In this document: positions 51,267-60,076 of the stretch, piece by piece
How positions within the stretch are numbered: the stretch's first letter is position 1
Layout: each line of letters begins with the position of its first letter
From: Pedobacter sp. MC2016-24
GTDB taxonomy: Bacteria; Bacteroidota; Bacteroidia; Sphingobacteriales; Sphingobacteriaceae
Length of the DNA stretch: 64,000 bases
NCBI RefSeq assembly: GCF_015223055.1
Contig: NZ_JADFBX010000001.1
Location: forward strand, 372,001 to 436,000
Reading direction: 5' to 3'
Made by a program: the position numbers and the translations under genes
The notes under the pieces: model-generated
The model's database searches: none
What the model was told of the DNA's origin: nothing
The model's input: only the letters and a program-made list of their open reading frames with translations

Positions 51267-52757
51267 TTAGTGTCTCGCTGTCTTTACATCTGTATCCGAT
51301 ACTGGGCCTGACTGACCAAACTTATGGCGTACATAAGTTAGCAATATGGCCAGATCTTTATCGTTTAAAAATGAAAATTTAGGCATTTGTTTTCGACCAT
51401 TAAGCACGGTTTGTAACATCGGAGCTTTAGGACCGGCCACGATTGCGGCCTTTGCAAGTGCTGGAAAGACATTTGGAATACCTTTACCATCTTCCTTGTG
51501 ACAGGAAGCACAGTAATTGGTATATAGTAACGCTCCTTTATTAGAAGCTATGGGAGTTTTAGGTTTAACCACTGCTGATTTGACACTTGCGCTCACCAGT
51601 TTTGCGTCTAATAAATAAATCCTAAGGATACGATCGTCATTTTTACCCGCAACAGCATTAGGGTTCCAGTCGCGGTTGCTTGTGGTAACATAAATGTCAC
51701 CCGCTGGTGAAACGCATACAGACCTCAACCTTCCAAATGCCTTTTCAAAATAGCTGACATCTTTAACCAGGGCAGTTCCGGTAGTATTTAGTTTTAGCGC
51801 ACGCAGGCTATTCCCTTTCAAAGTAGTCAACAGCAAACTTCCCTTCAGTTCAGGTATTTTACTGGAAGCATAATAGGTCATTCCTGCTGGCGCAATTGTT
51901 GGTGTCCATGCCTTAAGCGGTTCTGTCACCATAGAATCCCTCGCAAAAAGTTTTTCTTTGTCGGTATTGACATAGCCCTCTACAACTGGCCAGCCATAGT
52001 TAGCCCCTTTTTTAACCAGGTTCACTTCATCATCTGTAGCATCACCATGTTCCGAGCAATACACTTTGTTGCCGACGGCCACAAGTCCCTGCGGGTTTCG
52101 AAGTCCCCAGGCCCATACCGGATTGTTTTTAAAAGGATTGTCAGCCGGGATACTTCCGTCAAGGTTGTAACGCAGAATCTTCCCGTTGGGTGAATTGATA
52201 TTTTGCGCATTATCGTCCTGCGCGCCATCACCAGTAGAAATCATCACTTTTCCATCGCTGGCAATAACAATACGGGAACCAAAATGAGAGGTCCAGGCCG
52301 GATATTCCAAAAACAGCATCGGGTTGACTAAGGTGTCTTTCGCGGCCTCATAATTGTAACGGACAACTCTGGACACCCGTTTTTTTTCTTTAGAATAGCC
52401 GGTATAGTTGATAAACACATAAGGATGTGCTTTAAAATCAGGATGCAAAGTCATGCCCAGCAAGCCAGAGGTGCGGTCACGAAATACATCAGTAAGTTTT
52501 AAAAGGTGTTTGATCTGACCATTTTCAGGATTTACTTTACTGATGCTGCCAGATTGCTCTGTATACCAAATTTGCTGATCCGGCCCCCATGCAATTTGCC
52601 AGGGAACATTTAAATGGGTGGCAACAGATTGTATGCCAACGGTACTTGCGCCAATTCGGAACTGTTGTTCGGGCGGGTTATGAAGATTGGAAGAACTGCA
52701 ATGAATGAACAATGCTGCGAGCGCTAATAAGACAACTATGCTGATCAAACGTATCAT
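51267..52757 (-). CDS. Soluble-glucose-dehydrogenase-like (GSDH) lipoprotein fused to cytochrome c
   Basis: 496 residues. Lipobox ending at Cys20 (LAALFIHC). Beta-propeller of the glucose/sorbosone dehydrogenase family about 35-385 (PWQIAWGPDQQIWYTEQSG, DRTSGLLGMTLHPDF, VWAWGLRNPQGLV, DDEVNLVKKGANYGWP). C-terminal class I cytochrome c with CASCH at 416-420 and a Met ligand near 458 (RKQMPKF). It oxidises a sugar C1 or similar group and passes electrons through its own haem to the respiratory chain, with PQQ expected as cofactor. PQQ synthesis genes are not in the window. Confidence 0.9.
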   Translation of the reverse strand: MIRLISIVVLLALAALFIHCSSSNLHNPPEQQFRIGASTVGIQSVATHLNVPWQIAWGPDQQIWYTEQSGSISKVNPENGQIKHLLKLTDVFRDRTSGLLGMTLHPDFKAHPYVFINYTGYSKEKKRVSRVVRYNYEAAKDTLVNPMLFLEYPAWTSHFGSRIVIASDGKVMISTGDGAQDDNAQNINSPNGKILRYNLDGSIPADNPFKNNPVWAWGLRNPQGLVAVGNKVYCSEHGDATDDEVNLVKKGANYGWPVVEGYVNTDKEKLFARDSMVTEPLKAWTPTIAPAGMTYYASSKIPELKGSLLLTTLKGNSLRALKLNTTGTALVKDVSYFEKAFGRLRSVCVSPAGDIYVTTSNRDWNPNAVAGKNDDRILRIYLLDAKLVSASVKSAVVKPKTPIASNKGALLYTNYCASCHKEDGKGIPNVFPALAKAAIVAGPKAPMLQTVLNGRKQMPKFSFLNDKDLAILLTYVRHKFGQSGPVSDTDVKTARH

Positions 52758-52787
52758 AATTCCTGTTATAAATATCTCATTTATTAT

Positions 52788-53855
52788 TTATGATTTTTGT
52801 GTGGCGAGGAAAGATTCCACAAAATCATCATCAATTAATTCCGGATAAGCGAGGCAGACCCTGCTGATTTCTTCAGCCTGGCCTTCAGACAATTTTTCAG
52901 CCGGATCCAGACACCAAATTCCTTCCAGCAGCCCCTGTCTTTTCAGCACTTCATGAATACCAGGTATACAGCCATGAAATCCATGTGCAGGATCGAAAAT
53001 GGCGGCGTTCATATCAGTGACCGCAATGCCTTTTGTGAGCAGTTCGGCCGTTCCCTGGTATCCTGAATTCCGGCAGGCTTTGATCTCTTCAAAAAGCTTA
53101 ACCGCAGCATTGGTCCACACTGCCCAGTGCCCCAATAAGCCACCCTCAAATCTTTTGGTGACGGTCTGGCCATCAATTTCAAATTGGTATTTACTCAGCA
53201 GATCCCCCACAATGTTGTCATCATTACCCGTATACAGCGTAATTTCCTTGTTCCTGTTGGAATGACAAACTGCCCTGACCAGGTCTAAAGTCTGATAACG
53301 GTTAAAAGGAGCTGCCTTGATGGCCAGTACATTTTCAATATTGGCAAATTGCAGCCAGAAATCATATGAAAAGATTCTTCCACCAACACTTGGCTGCAGG
53401 TAAAAACCAAATACAGGCATCACTTCAGCTATAGCCATGGTACGATCTAAAATCTGTGCTTCAGTTTGATCCTGCAGGCCTCCCATGCTCAATAGCCCCA
53501 TGTCATAGCCATGCTTCAATGCGATTTGCGCTTCATTAATGGCTTGTTCTGTATTTCCGCAGATTCCGGCAATGCTGATAAAGTCATCCTGAATACCGGA
53601 TTTGGCTATTTCTTCCGCCGCAAGCACCAATACCTTTTCATACAGGTTTATTTCTGGATTGCGAATGGCAAACTGTGTACTGTGCACGCCTACCGCTATA
53701 CCGCCTGCACCTGAGGCCAGATAATACCGGGTCAGCAAACGCTGGTGATCCTCATCAAGTTCGCGATTGGCATGCAATGCCAGCGGATGCGCAGGAATAA
53801 CTGTTCCCTGCTGCAGGATTGATTTCTTTTTTAAAGATAATAACTGTGTCGCCAT
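52788..53855 (-). CDS. DHDPS/NAL-family aldolase-like protein
   Basis: 355 residues, class I aldolase TIM barrel. The Schiff-base lysine is expected at Lys180 (VLAIKAAPFNR) and the family tyrosine at Tyr152 (FYLQPSVGG). A ~30-residue longer N-terminus and longer C-terminal region than DapA. Members condense or split pyruvate with an aldehyde (2-keto-3-deoxy sugar acids, dihydrodipicolinate, sialic acid). With the enolase-superfamily dehydratase of the same regulon it would suit cleavage of a 2-keto-3-deoxy acid. It is 3 bp from the epimerase gene. Confidence 0.88.
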   Translation of the reverse strand: MATQLLSLKKKSILQQGTVIPAHPLALHANRELDEDHQRLLTRYYLASGAGGIAVGVHSTQFAIRNPEINLYEKVLVLAAEEIAKSGIQDDFISIAGICGNTEQAINEAQIALKHGYDMGLLSMGGLQDQTEAQILDRTMAIAEVMPVFGFYLQPSVGGRIFSYDFWLQFANIENVLAIKAAPFNRYQTLDLVRAVCHSNRNKEITLYTGNDDNIVGDLLSKYQFEIDGQTVTKRFEGGLLGHWAVWTNAAVKLFEEIKACRNSGYQGTAELLTKGIAVTDMNAAIFDPAHGFHGCIPGIHEVLKRQGLLEGIWCLDPAEKLSEGQAEEISRVCLAYPELIDDDFVESFLATQKS

Positions 53856-53858
53856 GAT

Positions 53859-54875
53859 TTAAAATTTACCTGATCTTTCTTGAAAATGTGTTGGTTTATT
53901 TAAGGCTTCTCCACCTTGCTGCATCCAGGTTGCTGTCAATTCAATAATTTCGCGAATGGTCACTTTTGGATACCCAAACAACCTGTGACAAGCCGAGGCA
54001 TTGTTTAGCAAGGCGGTACCTGCACTTTCATGGATAAAGTTTGGTTCTTTACCAAAAATTTCAGCAAACTGATTGGCGGCCCACTTGATGGATAAGATTT
54101 CCGGTCCTGTAACATTCAGTATCTTTGCCGGTGATTCACAGTGTAGCAAGGAACGAATGGCAATCTCATTGGCATCGCCCTGCCAGATTACGTTAACATT
54201 CTCGGTTCTTAAATCAATGGCTTTTCCACTCAACACTGATTTGGCTATTTCGACCAATACCCCATAGCGAAAATCGACTGCATAATTCAGTCTGTAAATC
54301 AGCGTGGGTGTATTGTTTTTCTGCGAAAAATACTCAAAAACCCGCTCGCGGCCGAGGCAGGATTGTGCGTACTCTCCAATGGGTTCCGGACTGGTTTCTT
54401 CAGATACTCCGCCAGAAGTTACCGGAACAAATGGCAATACATTGCCTGATGAAAAGGCAACTATATTGGAATTTCTGTATTTTTCTGCTACCCTGCCCGG
54501 TAAATAGGCATTCATGGCCCAGGTAAAAGCCTCCTTGCCGGTCGTACCAAATTTATGGCCGGCAAGATAGATCACGTTTGCGGCATCGGGCAGTGAAGAT
54601 AGGTCTGACTCATTCAGCAGATCTGCTGAAATGGTTTCTACTCCTGCGGCTTCTAATGCCGTACGCGATGCCGGATCTGAAAACCGGGATACACCGATGA
54701 TGCGCTGACCGCTACCAGCCAGGTCAACAGCTTGTTTAGCCAATCGTGCCATAGGCGGCCCCATCTTACCGGCAACGCCCAACAGGATGATGTCTCCTTT
54801 AATGCGACTTACGTCTTCCACCAATGCCGCCGAGGGCTTTAGAATTTCTTGTTCTAACAACGTCAAATTACTCAT
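53859..54875 (-). CDS. NAD-dependent epimerase/dehydratase-like protein with altered active site
   Basis: 338 residues, extended-SDR fold. Dinucleotide motif GVAGKMG at 33-39, GVSRFSD at the second strand end, FSSGNVLPFVP as the serine strand. The catalytic YxxxK pair reads Tyr169-AQS-Cys173 (GEYAQSCLG), so the lysine is missing. Activity may be changed or lost. It is in an operon between the aldolase and the NRAMP-like transporter genes. Related proteins occur in sugar acid loci, but I cannot name a reaction. Confidence 0.82.
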   Translation of the reverse strand: MSNLTLLEQEILKPSAALVEDVSRIKGDIILLGVAGKMGPPMARLAKQAVDLAGSGQRIIGVSRFSDPASRTALEAAGVETISADLLNESDLSSLPDAANVIYLAGHKFGTTGKEAFTWAMNAYLPGRVAEKYRNSNIVAFSSGNVLPFVPVTSGGVSEETSPEPIGEYAQSCLGRERVFEYFSQKNNTPTLIYRLNYAVDFRYGVLVEIAKSVLSGKAIDLRTENVNVIWQGDANEIAIRSLLHCESPAKILNVTGPEILSIKWAANQFAEIFGKEPNFIHESAGTALLNNASACHRLFGYPKVTIREIIELTATWMQQGGEALNKPTHFQERSGKF

Positions 54876-54905
54876 TGTGTGTAGGTATTTATGTTGATTT
54901 ATATG

Positions 54906-56111
54906 TTATTTCAAAAAGACTTCGCTAAAATTATAAATGGCCAGTAAAACCAGAATGAGTATTCCGGTAAAACCGGCATAACGCATAAACGGCGTGTTGA
55001 CATAAGTACCCATTAAACTTTGCTTATTGGAAAGCAGGTACATCGCTGCACCGATAAATGGCACTAAAAATATGGTCACACTCTGGGCAAAAATGATCAG
55101 CTCCAAAGGGGGTTTCTCATAACTTATGGCAATTACAGCACCGATAATCATCACCAGGGCAATTAAGGCTTTAACGATCTTCGAATCCAGCTGACTTCCG
55201 TATCCAAAGCCATCAGAAAGCAATGATCCACCTATGGTTGCATTACCAACCAGGGAAGAGAAAGACGAGCCGAACAGGCCGATTAAAAACAAAAGGGACG
55301 CATTGTGGCCAAACAGCGGTTCAAGTGCACGCGCCATATCCGAGGCCTTGTTTACCGGAATGCCCTGCCTGTTCAGTACCGCAGCTCCACAGATCATGAG
55401 CACCGAACTCATCACCCCGAGAATGATCATTCCCGCAAGGCCTTTACTGTTGTCCAGCACCAGATCGGGACTGATTTTTTTCCTGGCCTGGATTAAATAG
55501 CTTTGGTAAAACGCTCCGACAATAGAAAAGCAGGATGCGAAAAAAGCAATGAGCAGTCCGCCCGAACCTTCTGGAACGGAAGGGATAAATCCTTTAACAA
55601 TTCCGGAAACGTCTGGTTTAGCCAGGAACATCGTGGTCAAAAAGGAGAACAACATTAGGGTGACAATGGTAATCACCAAACGCTCAAGCGTTTTATAGAA
55701 ATTACGAAAAAACAACAAACCGATGCCAATCGCATTAAACAGAATAATCCATTGCGCAGGCTGAGTTCCAGTAGCTTCTCCAACCGCGATCCCTACACCT
55801 ATGGAATTTCCGGCTTGAAAGGAAGCAGCCACCAGGAAAATACCAATTCCCATAAGAGAAGACACCCATTTCCCATATTCCTTGCGAATGGTGCTCAATA
55901 AGGAAACCTCACTTGCCAGGCCAATACGGGAACTGATGGAAGTAAAGACAATCATAAAGAACACTGCAACAACCACAACCCAGAGCAAGCTGTAGCCATA
56001 CATTGCACCCATTTTAGATGTGATTGTAATTTTACTCGGCCCAAAAACAATGGCCGCAGTGACAATACCGGGACCGAGCGAGACCAGCCATTTTTTTAAA
56101 GAAATCTTCAT
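54906..56111 (-). CDS. NRAMP-fold transporter lacking the metal-binding motifs
   Basis: 401 residues, about 11 spans. Overall sequence follows NRAMP (LGPGIVTAAIVFGPSKITI, MGAMYGYSLLWVVVVAVFF, then GSSFSSLVGNATIGG). The DPGN metal motif of span 1 reads GPSK (24-27) and the MPHN region of span 6 reads AFYQ (200-203), so the Asp, Asn and Met ligands are gone. It most likely carries an organic substrate or another ion and not Mn2+ or Fe2+. It is the first gene of the second GntR-linked operon; paired operator boxes lie 76-108 bp upstream. Confidence 0.87.
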   Translation of the reverse strand: MKISLKKWLVSLGPGIVTAAIVFGPSKITITSKMGAMYGYSLLWVVVVAVFFMIVFTSISSRIGLASEVSLLSTIRKEYGKWVSSLMGIGIFLVAASFQAGNSIGVGIAVGEATGTQPAQWIILFNAIGIGLLFFRNFYKTLERLVITIVTLMLFSFLTTMFLAKPDVSGIVKGFIPSVPEGSGGLLIAFFASCFSIVGAFYQSYLIQARKKISPDLVLDNSKGLAGMIILGVMSSVLMICGAAVLNRQGIPVNKASDMARALEPLFGHNASLLFLIGLFGSSFSSLVGNATIGGSLLSDGFGYGSQLDSKIVKALIALVMIIGAVIAISYEKPPLELIIFAQSVTIFLVPFIGAAMYLLSNKQSLMGTYVNTPFMRYAGFTGILILVLLAIYNFSEVFLK

Positions 56112-56186
56112 TTAGCCTAATTTGTAGTTCGAAATTGTTTAGTTTTTGGGCATATGCTTAGCATGAAGTACCTCCATCAATAACAT

Positions 56187-56219
56187 ATGTATACAAATAT
56201 ATTATTTTTTTGTATACAA
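56187..56219 (-). promoter_or_regulatory. Paired GntR operator boxes with -7 box, before the NRAMP-like gene
   Basis: ATGTATACAA (56187-56196) and TTGTATACAA (56210-56219), centres 23 bp apart. TATATTTG on the - strand (56201-56194) overlaps the proximal box. Same layout as 62689-62721 and 63480-63512, hence the likely target of the GntR regulator encoded at 62835-63473. Confidence 0.8.
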
Positions 56220-56330
56220 AATATAATAATGAAAAATATTTTTAGCTACGCAAAACGATTGAATAACAAGACAGAATTTGCAGTGCCGGAATTCAGGCAA
56301 CAGCAAAACAAAGCCTGAACCAAGGGTATA

Positions 56331-57902
56331 TTATGCGTACTTGATGTAGAAATAAAGTACCATAGCTGTGACAATAGCCCACCAGATGAAAGGATTGCGT
56401 AACCCTCGTTGCTGGGCCCGCTCTGCAAGCGGAAGAGACAGGCTATCCCTTGTCCAGATTAAGCCTTCCAGTTCATTTGCAGGCTTAGCCCTGGTAAACA
56501 AACTGACCACAACACAACAGGCCATGCAGGACCAGAACACAATGCCGGTACGGTTAAAAAAGGGCATCCCTGGAAATCCATACTCAATAGCCAATGACAA
56601 AGGAATGGTGAGCAATCCCGCTGCAACAGCCCCTGTATGCGTTGTACGTTTCCATAAGATGCCCAGCAAAAACATCGATGCGATGCCAGGCGTAAAATAC
56701 CCATAGGCATTCATGAGGTAAATAAAAATCGGCTTATGCGAGTATTGAGTAAGTAAGGCAGTACAAATAATACCTAAGGTAATGACAATGACGCCTGTAA
56801 TTTTTCCAAATCTGATGCTTTCCTTTTCTGTTGATTTGGGTTTAATATAGGGCAGATACACATCCATGGTCAAAATGGTCGTGCAGGAGTTGATCGCGCC
56901 CGAAAGATGAGACATCACTGCGGCGATCAAGCCGGCCATGACCAATCCAACCAATCCGGAGGGCAGCAAATGCTCAACCAGCGTTGCGAACAATAAATCA
57001 GGCTTATCCAGATCAGGGAATAGTTTTGCTGCCACCAGGGCAGGAAATATAATCAGCAAAGGAAGCAGGAACTTAAGATAATCACCAAAAATAATGCCCA
57101 TACGTGCATGCCACTCATTTTTTGCAGCCAGCGTACGCTGTACAATAAACTGATTGGTTGCGTTGTAAAAAATACTGATGCACAAAAGTCCCCCCAGGTA
57201 CATGGTCCAGGGAAAATCAGGATCACTTGCCGGCATCATCAGTTTCCAGTCCTTCGTCGTCTCCAGGACAGCAGAAAATCCACCCGCAGCGTCGATCGTG
57301 GTGTAAGAAAGCGCGAACATCCCCAGCATCAACACAGCCAATTGCACCATTTCCGTCCAGATTACTGCGCGTAACCCACCTGCAATGGTATAGATCCCAG
57401 TGGTAATGGCGAGAATCAAGACGCTCGTAATCATGGGAATCCCAAGCAAAGCCTGCAAGGATAATGCGCCCAGGTACAGCACTGCACTGATTTCCACAAA
57501 AATATAGGTTAACAATACAAGTACGGAATAAATGGTTCGTGCCCCTTCGCCGAAACGCTTTTGTAAAAACTCAGGCATGGTATAGAACCCGTTTCTAAGG
57601 TAAAAAGGCAGAAAAACCCACAACAAGGCATTAAAGCCAATAAGTATAGCACCCCATTCCGTTACTACCGCCACAAAACCACGGCTATAGGCAACCCCCA
57701 TCACACCTACCAACTGGTGACTGCTGATGTTTGCCGCAATAATACTACCTCCAACCATCCACCAGGGCAGTTTATCGCCAGCCAAAAAATAATCCCTTTT
57801 TGTGCTGCTGCGCTTTCTGGAAGCATAAATGCCCAGGACAACAATGCCAAGTATATAAACACCAAAAACGATGGCATCCAGTGTGCTGAAATTTGAGTTC
57901 AT
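56331..57902 (-). CDS. Sodium/solute symporter (SSS family)
   Basis: 523 residues, about 14 spans of the LeuT-like SSS fold. Family marks: RDYFLAGDKLPWWMVGGSII, then GRGF-like YSRGFVAVVTEWGA, GLRAVIWTEMVQLAVLM, and MSHLSGAINSCTTILTMD with the Ser-rich sodium site. It resembles sugar and sugar-acid carriers of the SGLT group. Last gene of the 61-57 kb operon; a 7-bp inverted repeat lies downstream (56292-56319), without a T-run. Imports the substrate of the pathway by sodium symport. Confidence 0.93.
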   Translation of the reverse strand: MNSNFSTLDAIVFGVYILGIVVLGIYASRKRSSTKRDYFLAGDKLPWWMVGGSIIAANISSHQLVGVMGVAYSRGFVAVVTEWGAILIGFNALLWVFLPFYLRNGFYTMPEFLQKRFGEGARTIYSVLVLLTYIFVEISAVLYLGALSLQALLGIPMITSVLILAITTGIYTIAGGLRAVIWTEMVQLAVLMLGMFALSYTTIDAAGGFSAVLETTKDWKLMMPASDPDFPWTMYLGGLLCISIFYNATNQFIVQRTLAAKNEWHARMGIIFGDYLKFLLPLLIIFPALVAAKLFPDLDKPDLLFATLVEHLLPSGLVGLVMAGLIAAVMSHLSGAINSCTTILTMDVYLPYIKPKSTEKESIRFGKITGVIVITLGIICTALLTQYSHKPIFIYLMNAYGYFTPGIASMFLLGILWKRTTHTGAVAAGLLTIPLSLAIEYGFPGMPFFNRTGIVFWSCMACCVVVSLFTRAKPANELEGLIWTRDSLSLPLAERAQQRGLRNPFIWWAIVTAMVLYFYIKYA

Positions 57903-57929
57903 TCGGTTTAGTTTTGGTTTGTTTTTGGT

Positions 57930-59291
57930 TTATTTCATGATCATTTTTGCTGCAGCTGTTGCTGCTGCAGTTAATTGCTCAAGCGATCCTTCGGCAAAAG
58001 GTGTTTGCCAAATGGCATACATGTTTTTTGTATACAATTTTCGTGGCGGCAGGTAACCAGCATAGCCGTTTACAATATTCATGACTGCAACCGTAGCTGG
58101 TTTCAGTTGCTCACGCAATTCCTGCTGAAACCAGGAATAAGCTTCATTAGGCTGTCCGATCAGACAGGCACTTCCCAATCGCCATATCCACAGCGGCATA
58201 TCGGAAACATCGCCCTCTCCTACCGTTTTACGAATTCCACGCATCCGCCACAATCGCTCTTTCAACACATGATCTTCACAGGCACGCCAGTCGCGCTCAA
58301 TCTCCGACAATGAAGGAAGTGACTTCAATACCAGTGGAATATGAATCATCTGCACACCCAAACTACCGGATGATGGTTGGTGCTCCCCTTTCCAGACCGC
58401 AAGAGGCGCTCCAGATTCCACCACTTTATCCAAAACCAGCACATTATCAGGCGCATACATTGCCTCCAGCACAGCGAGTGCAGCATGCCCCAATTGCCGA
58501 CCATATCTGTCAGCAAGCTGACAATCACCAGAGTATTGTTCTGCCGGCGCCAGATCTCCCGATGCCCCCTGTAAAAAAAGACATGGCGCAGCCGTGCTTT
58601 CTTCCAGCAATTCACGCATTGCACCCACATAATCCGGAGAAATCAGCCGGTTGTCCCAGGCCAGTGTTGTTGGGTGACAGGCATAATTTACGATAACCCC
58701 CGTAATCTGTCCACTGCTATTGGTCACGCGGCCAACCAACAAGGTATCGTCTGCTTCCAATTCCGGGTTATAGCCAACCAGCAAACGATCTGCTGTTAGA
58801 TCTTTCAGATCACGGTTGGTCGCAAGCGCACACTTTCCATAACGCCAGGAAAGCGTAGACACTGAAGCTACCGCCAATGCTTTCTGAATAGCCGAAATGG
58901 CTTGCACCTGAATGTATTTAAGATAAGGGATAATGTACTGACCACCAGGTTTTGAGGCATCTTCAGAAAACAAACCCGGCCCCGCATGGGTGTGTGACAA
59001 GCAAAGCATCAAATGTGAAGGCTCCAGGTTAAGGGCTTTCAATATTGAACTACGCAGCTCTTTTTCATCTGCAGCACTTTTCCACCAACCCAAATCAAGC
59101 GACACCAATACCATTGGACTTGCCGACTGATGGTCCTGAAAAGTCATACAGGTCAGTTTAAGCGCCCTGTGTATGCCTTCTGCAACGTCATGCTTCGCAG
59201 CTCCCCAGTTACGGGCATAAATACCTGATGGAGGTGTGACATCTTCCTGCGCAACACCTATTATTCCGGCGAATGATGGATCAAATGTCAT
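57930..59291 (-). CDS. Neutral-ceramidase-like protein, N-terminal domain only, nucleophile absent
   Basis: 453 residues, no signal peptide. Zinc-site pattern of neutral ceramidases is kept: SHTHAGPG (His100, His102) and NYACHPTTL (His206). The conserved hexapeptide GDVSPN with the catalytic Ser reads GDLAPA (245-250), so the Ser is Ala. The C-terminal Ig-like domain is missing; family members are usually ~650 residues. A cytosolic hydrolase with a changed nucleophile, acting on an amide or lactone, is possible. It overlaps the SDR gene by 4 bp (ATGA type). Confidence 0.83.
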   Translation of the reverse strand: MTFDPSFAGIIGVAQEDVTPPSGIYARNWGAAKHDVAEGIHRALKLTCMTFQDHQSASPMVLVSLDLGWWKSAADEKELRSSILKALNLEPSHLMLCLSHTHAGPGLFSEDASKPGGQYIIPYLKYIQVQAISAIQKALAVASVSTLSWRYGKCALATNRDLKDLTADRLLVGYNPELEADDTLLVGRVTNSSGQITGVIVNYACHPTTLAWDNRLISPDYVGAMRELLEESTAAPCLFLQGASGDLAPAEQYSGDCQLADRYGRQLGHAALAVLEAMYAPDNVLVLDKVVESGAPLAVWKGEHQPSSGSLGVQMIHIPLVLKSLPSLSEIERDWRACEDHVLKERLWRMRGIRKTVGEGDVSDMPLWIWRLGSACLIGQPNEAYSWFQQELREQLKPATVAVMNIVNGYAGYLPPRKLYTKNMYAIWQTPFAEGSLEQLTAAATAAAKMIMK

Positions 59292-60067
59292 AAAGCCTGA
59301 AGTGAAAGTCCGCCATCCATTAATAAAGTGCTACCGGTAATGTGCTCATTGGAAGGATGGCACAAATGCGCGACCTGTTTTGCCACATCTGCAGCTGTCA
59401 TAATTTTCCCAACCGGAACCTGCGCTGCCGCTTTCTCAATCAGACCCGGATTTTTAGCCCAGATCTCTGCACTCAATCCGGCATTTACATAACCAGGTGC
59501 GACCTCATTCACGAGAATCCGGTGGGGAGCCAATTCCAATGCCATGCATTTGCAAAGCATCCGCAAACCGGCTTTAGAAACACAATAAGCAGGCAGATTG
59601 GGATGAACGGCCTCAGCCGCCCAACTGCCGATAAAAATAACGTGACCAGACAGGTTTTTCTCCAGCATGCGTTTGGTAGCCTGCTGCGTCAGGTAAAAGG
59701 CGCCATCCAGGTTAACACGAAGTTCGTGTGACCAGGCTTCCGGACTGAGTCCGTGCAGGTTGGCCTGCGTCACTCTTGCAGCATTTGAAATAACCAAAGA
59801 AGCTACGCCAAGATGATGCTCTACTTGTTCCAGCCAACCAGTCACCGCCTGCGCATCCGATATATCCACCTGGGCATAATGTGATTTCACCTGATGATCC
59901 TGCTTCAGTTCGTTTAAAAACACCTCAGCCTCATCCGGCGACTGCAAATCGCCTATTGCTATGGCAGCACCTTGTGCTGCGAACTCCCTGCAAATCGCCT
60001 TTCCGATATCTCCCAAGCCTCCGCTGATGATCAGCACCTTATCCTGAAACAATTTTTTCATATGCAT
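59288..60067 (-). CDS. Short-chain dehydrogenase/reductase
   Basis: 259 residues, classical SDR with a complete active site: SGGLGDIG (15-22), NAA near 95-97, Ser148 (IFIGSWAAE), Tyr161 and Lys165 (YCVSKAG). GDLQSPDE after the second strand has an Asp that favours NAD(H). Oxidises a hydroxyl of the sugar or sugar acid of this pathway. Coupled by overlap to the ceramidase-like gene and 9 bp after the dehydratase gene. Confidence 0.93.
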   Translation of the reverse strand: MHMKKLFQDKVLIISGGLGDIGKAICREFAAQGAAIAIGDLQSPDEAEVFLNELKQDHQVKSHYAQVDISDAQAVTGWLEQVEHHLGVASLVISNAARVTQANLHGLSPEAWSHELRVNLDGAFYLTQQATKRMLEKNLSGHVIFIGSWAAEAVHPNLPAYCVSKAGLRMLCKCMALELAPHRILVNEVAPGYVNAGLSAEIWAKNPGLIEKAAAQVPVGKIMTAADVAKQVAHLCHPSNEHITGSTLLMDGGLSLQAL

Positions 60068-60076
60068 ATGTTCGGT

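Noticed and set aside
56292..56319. 7-bp inverted repeat TTCAGGC/GCCTGAA after the SSS symporter gene
   Set aside because: Loop of 14 nt and no T-run; too weak to call a terminator.
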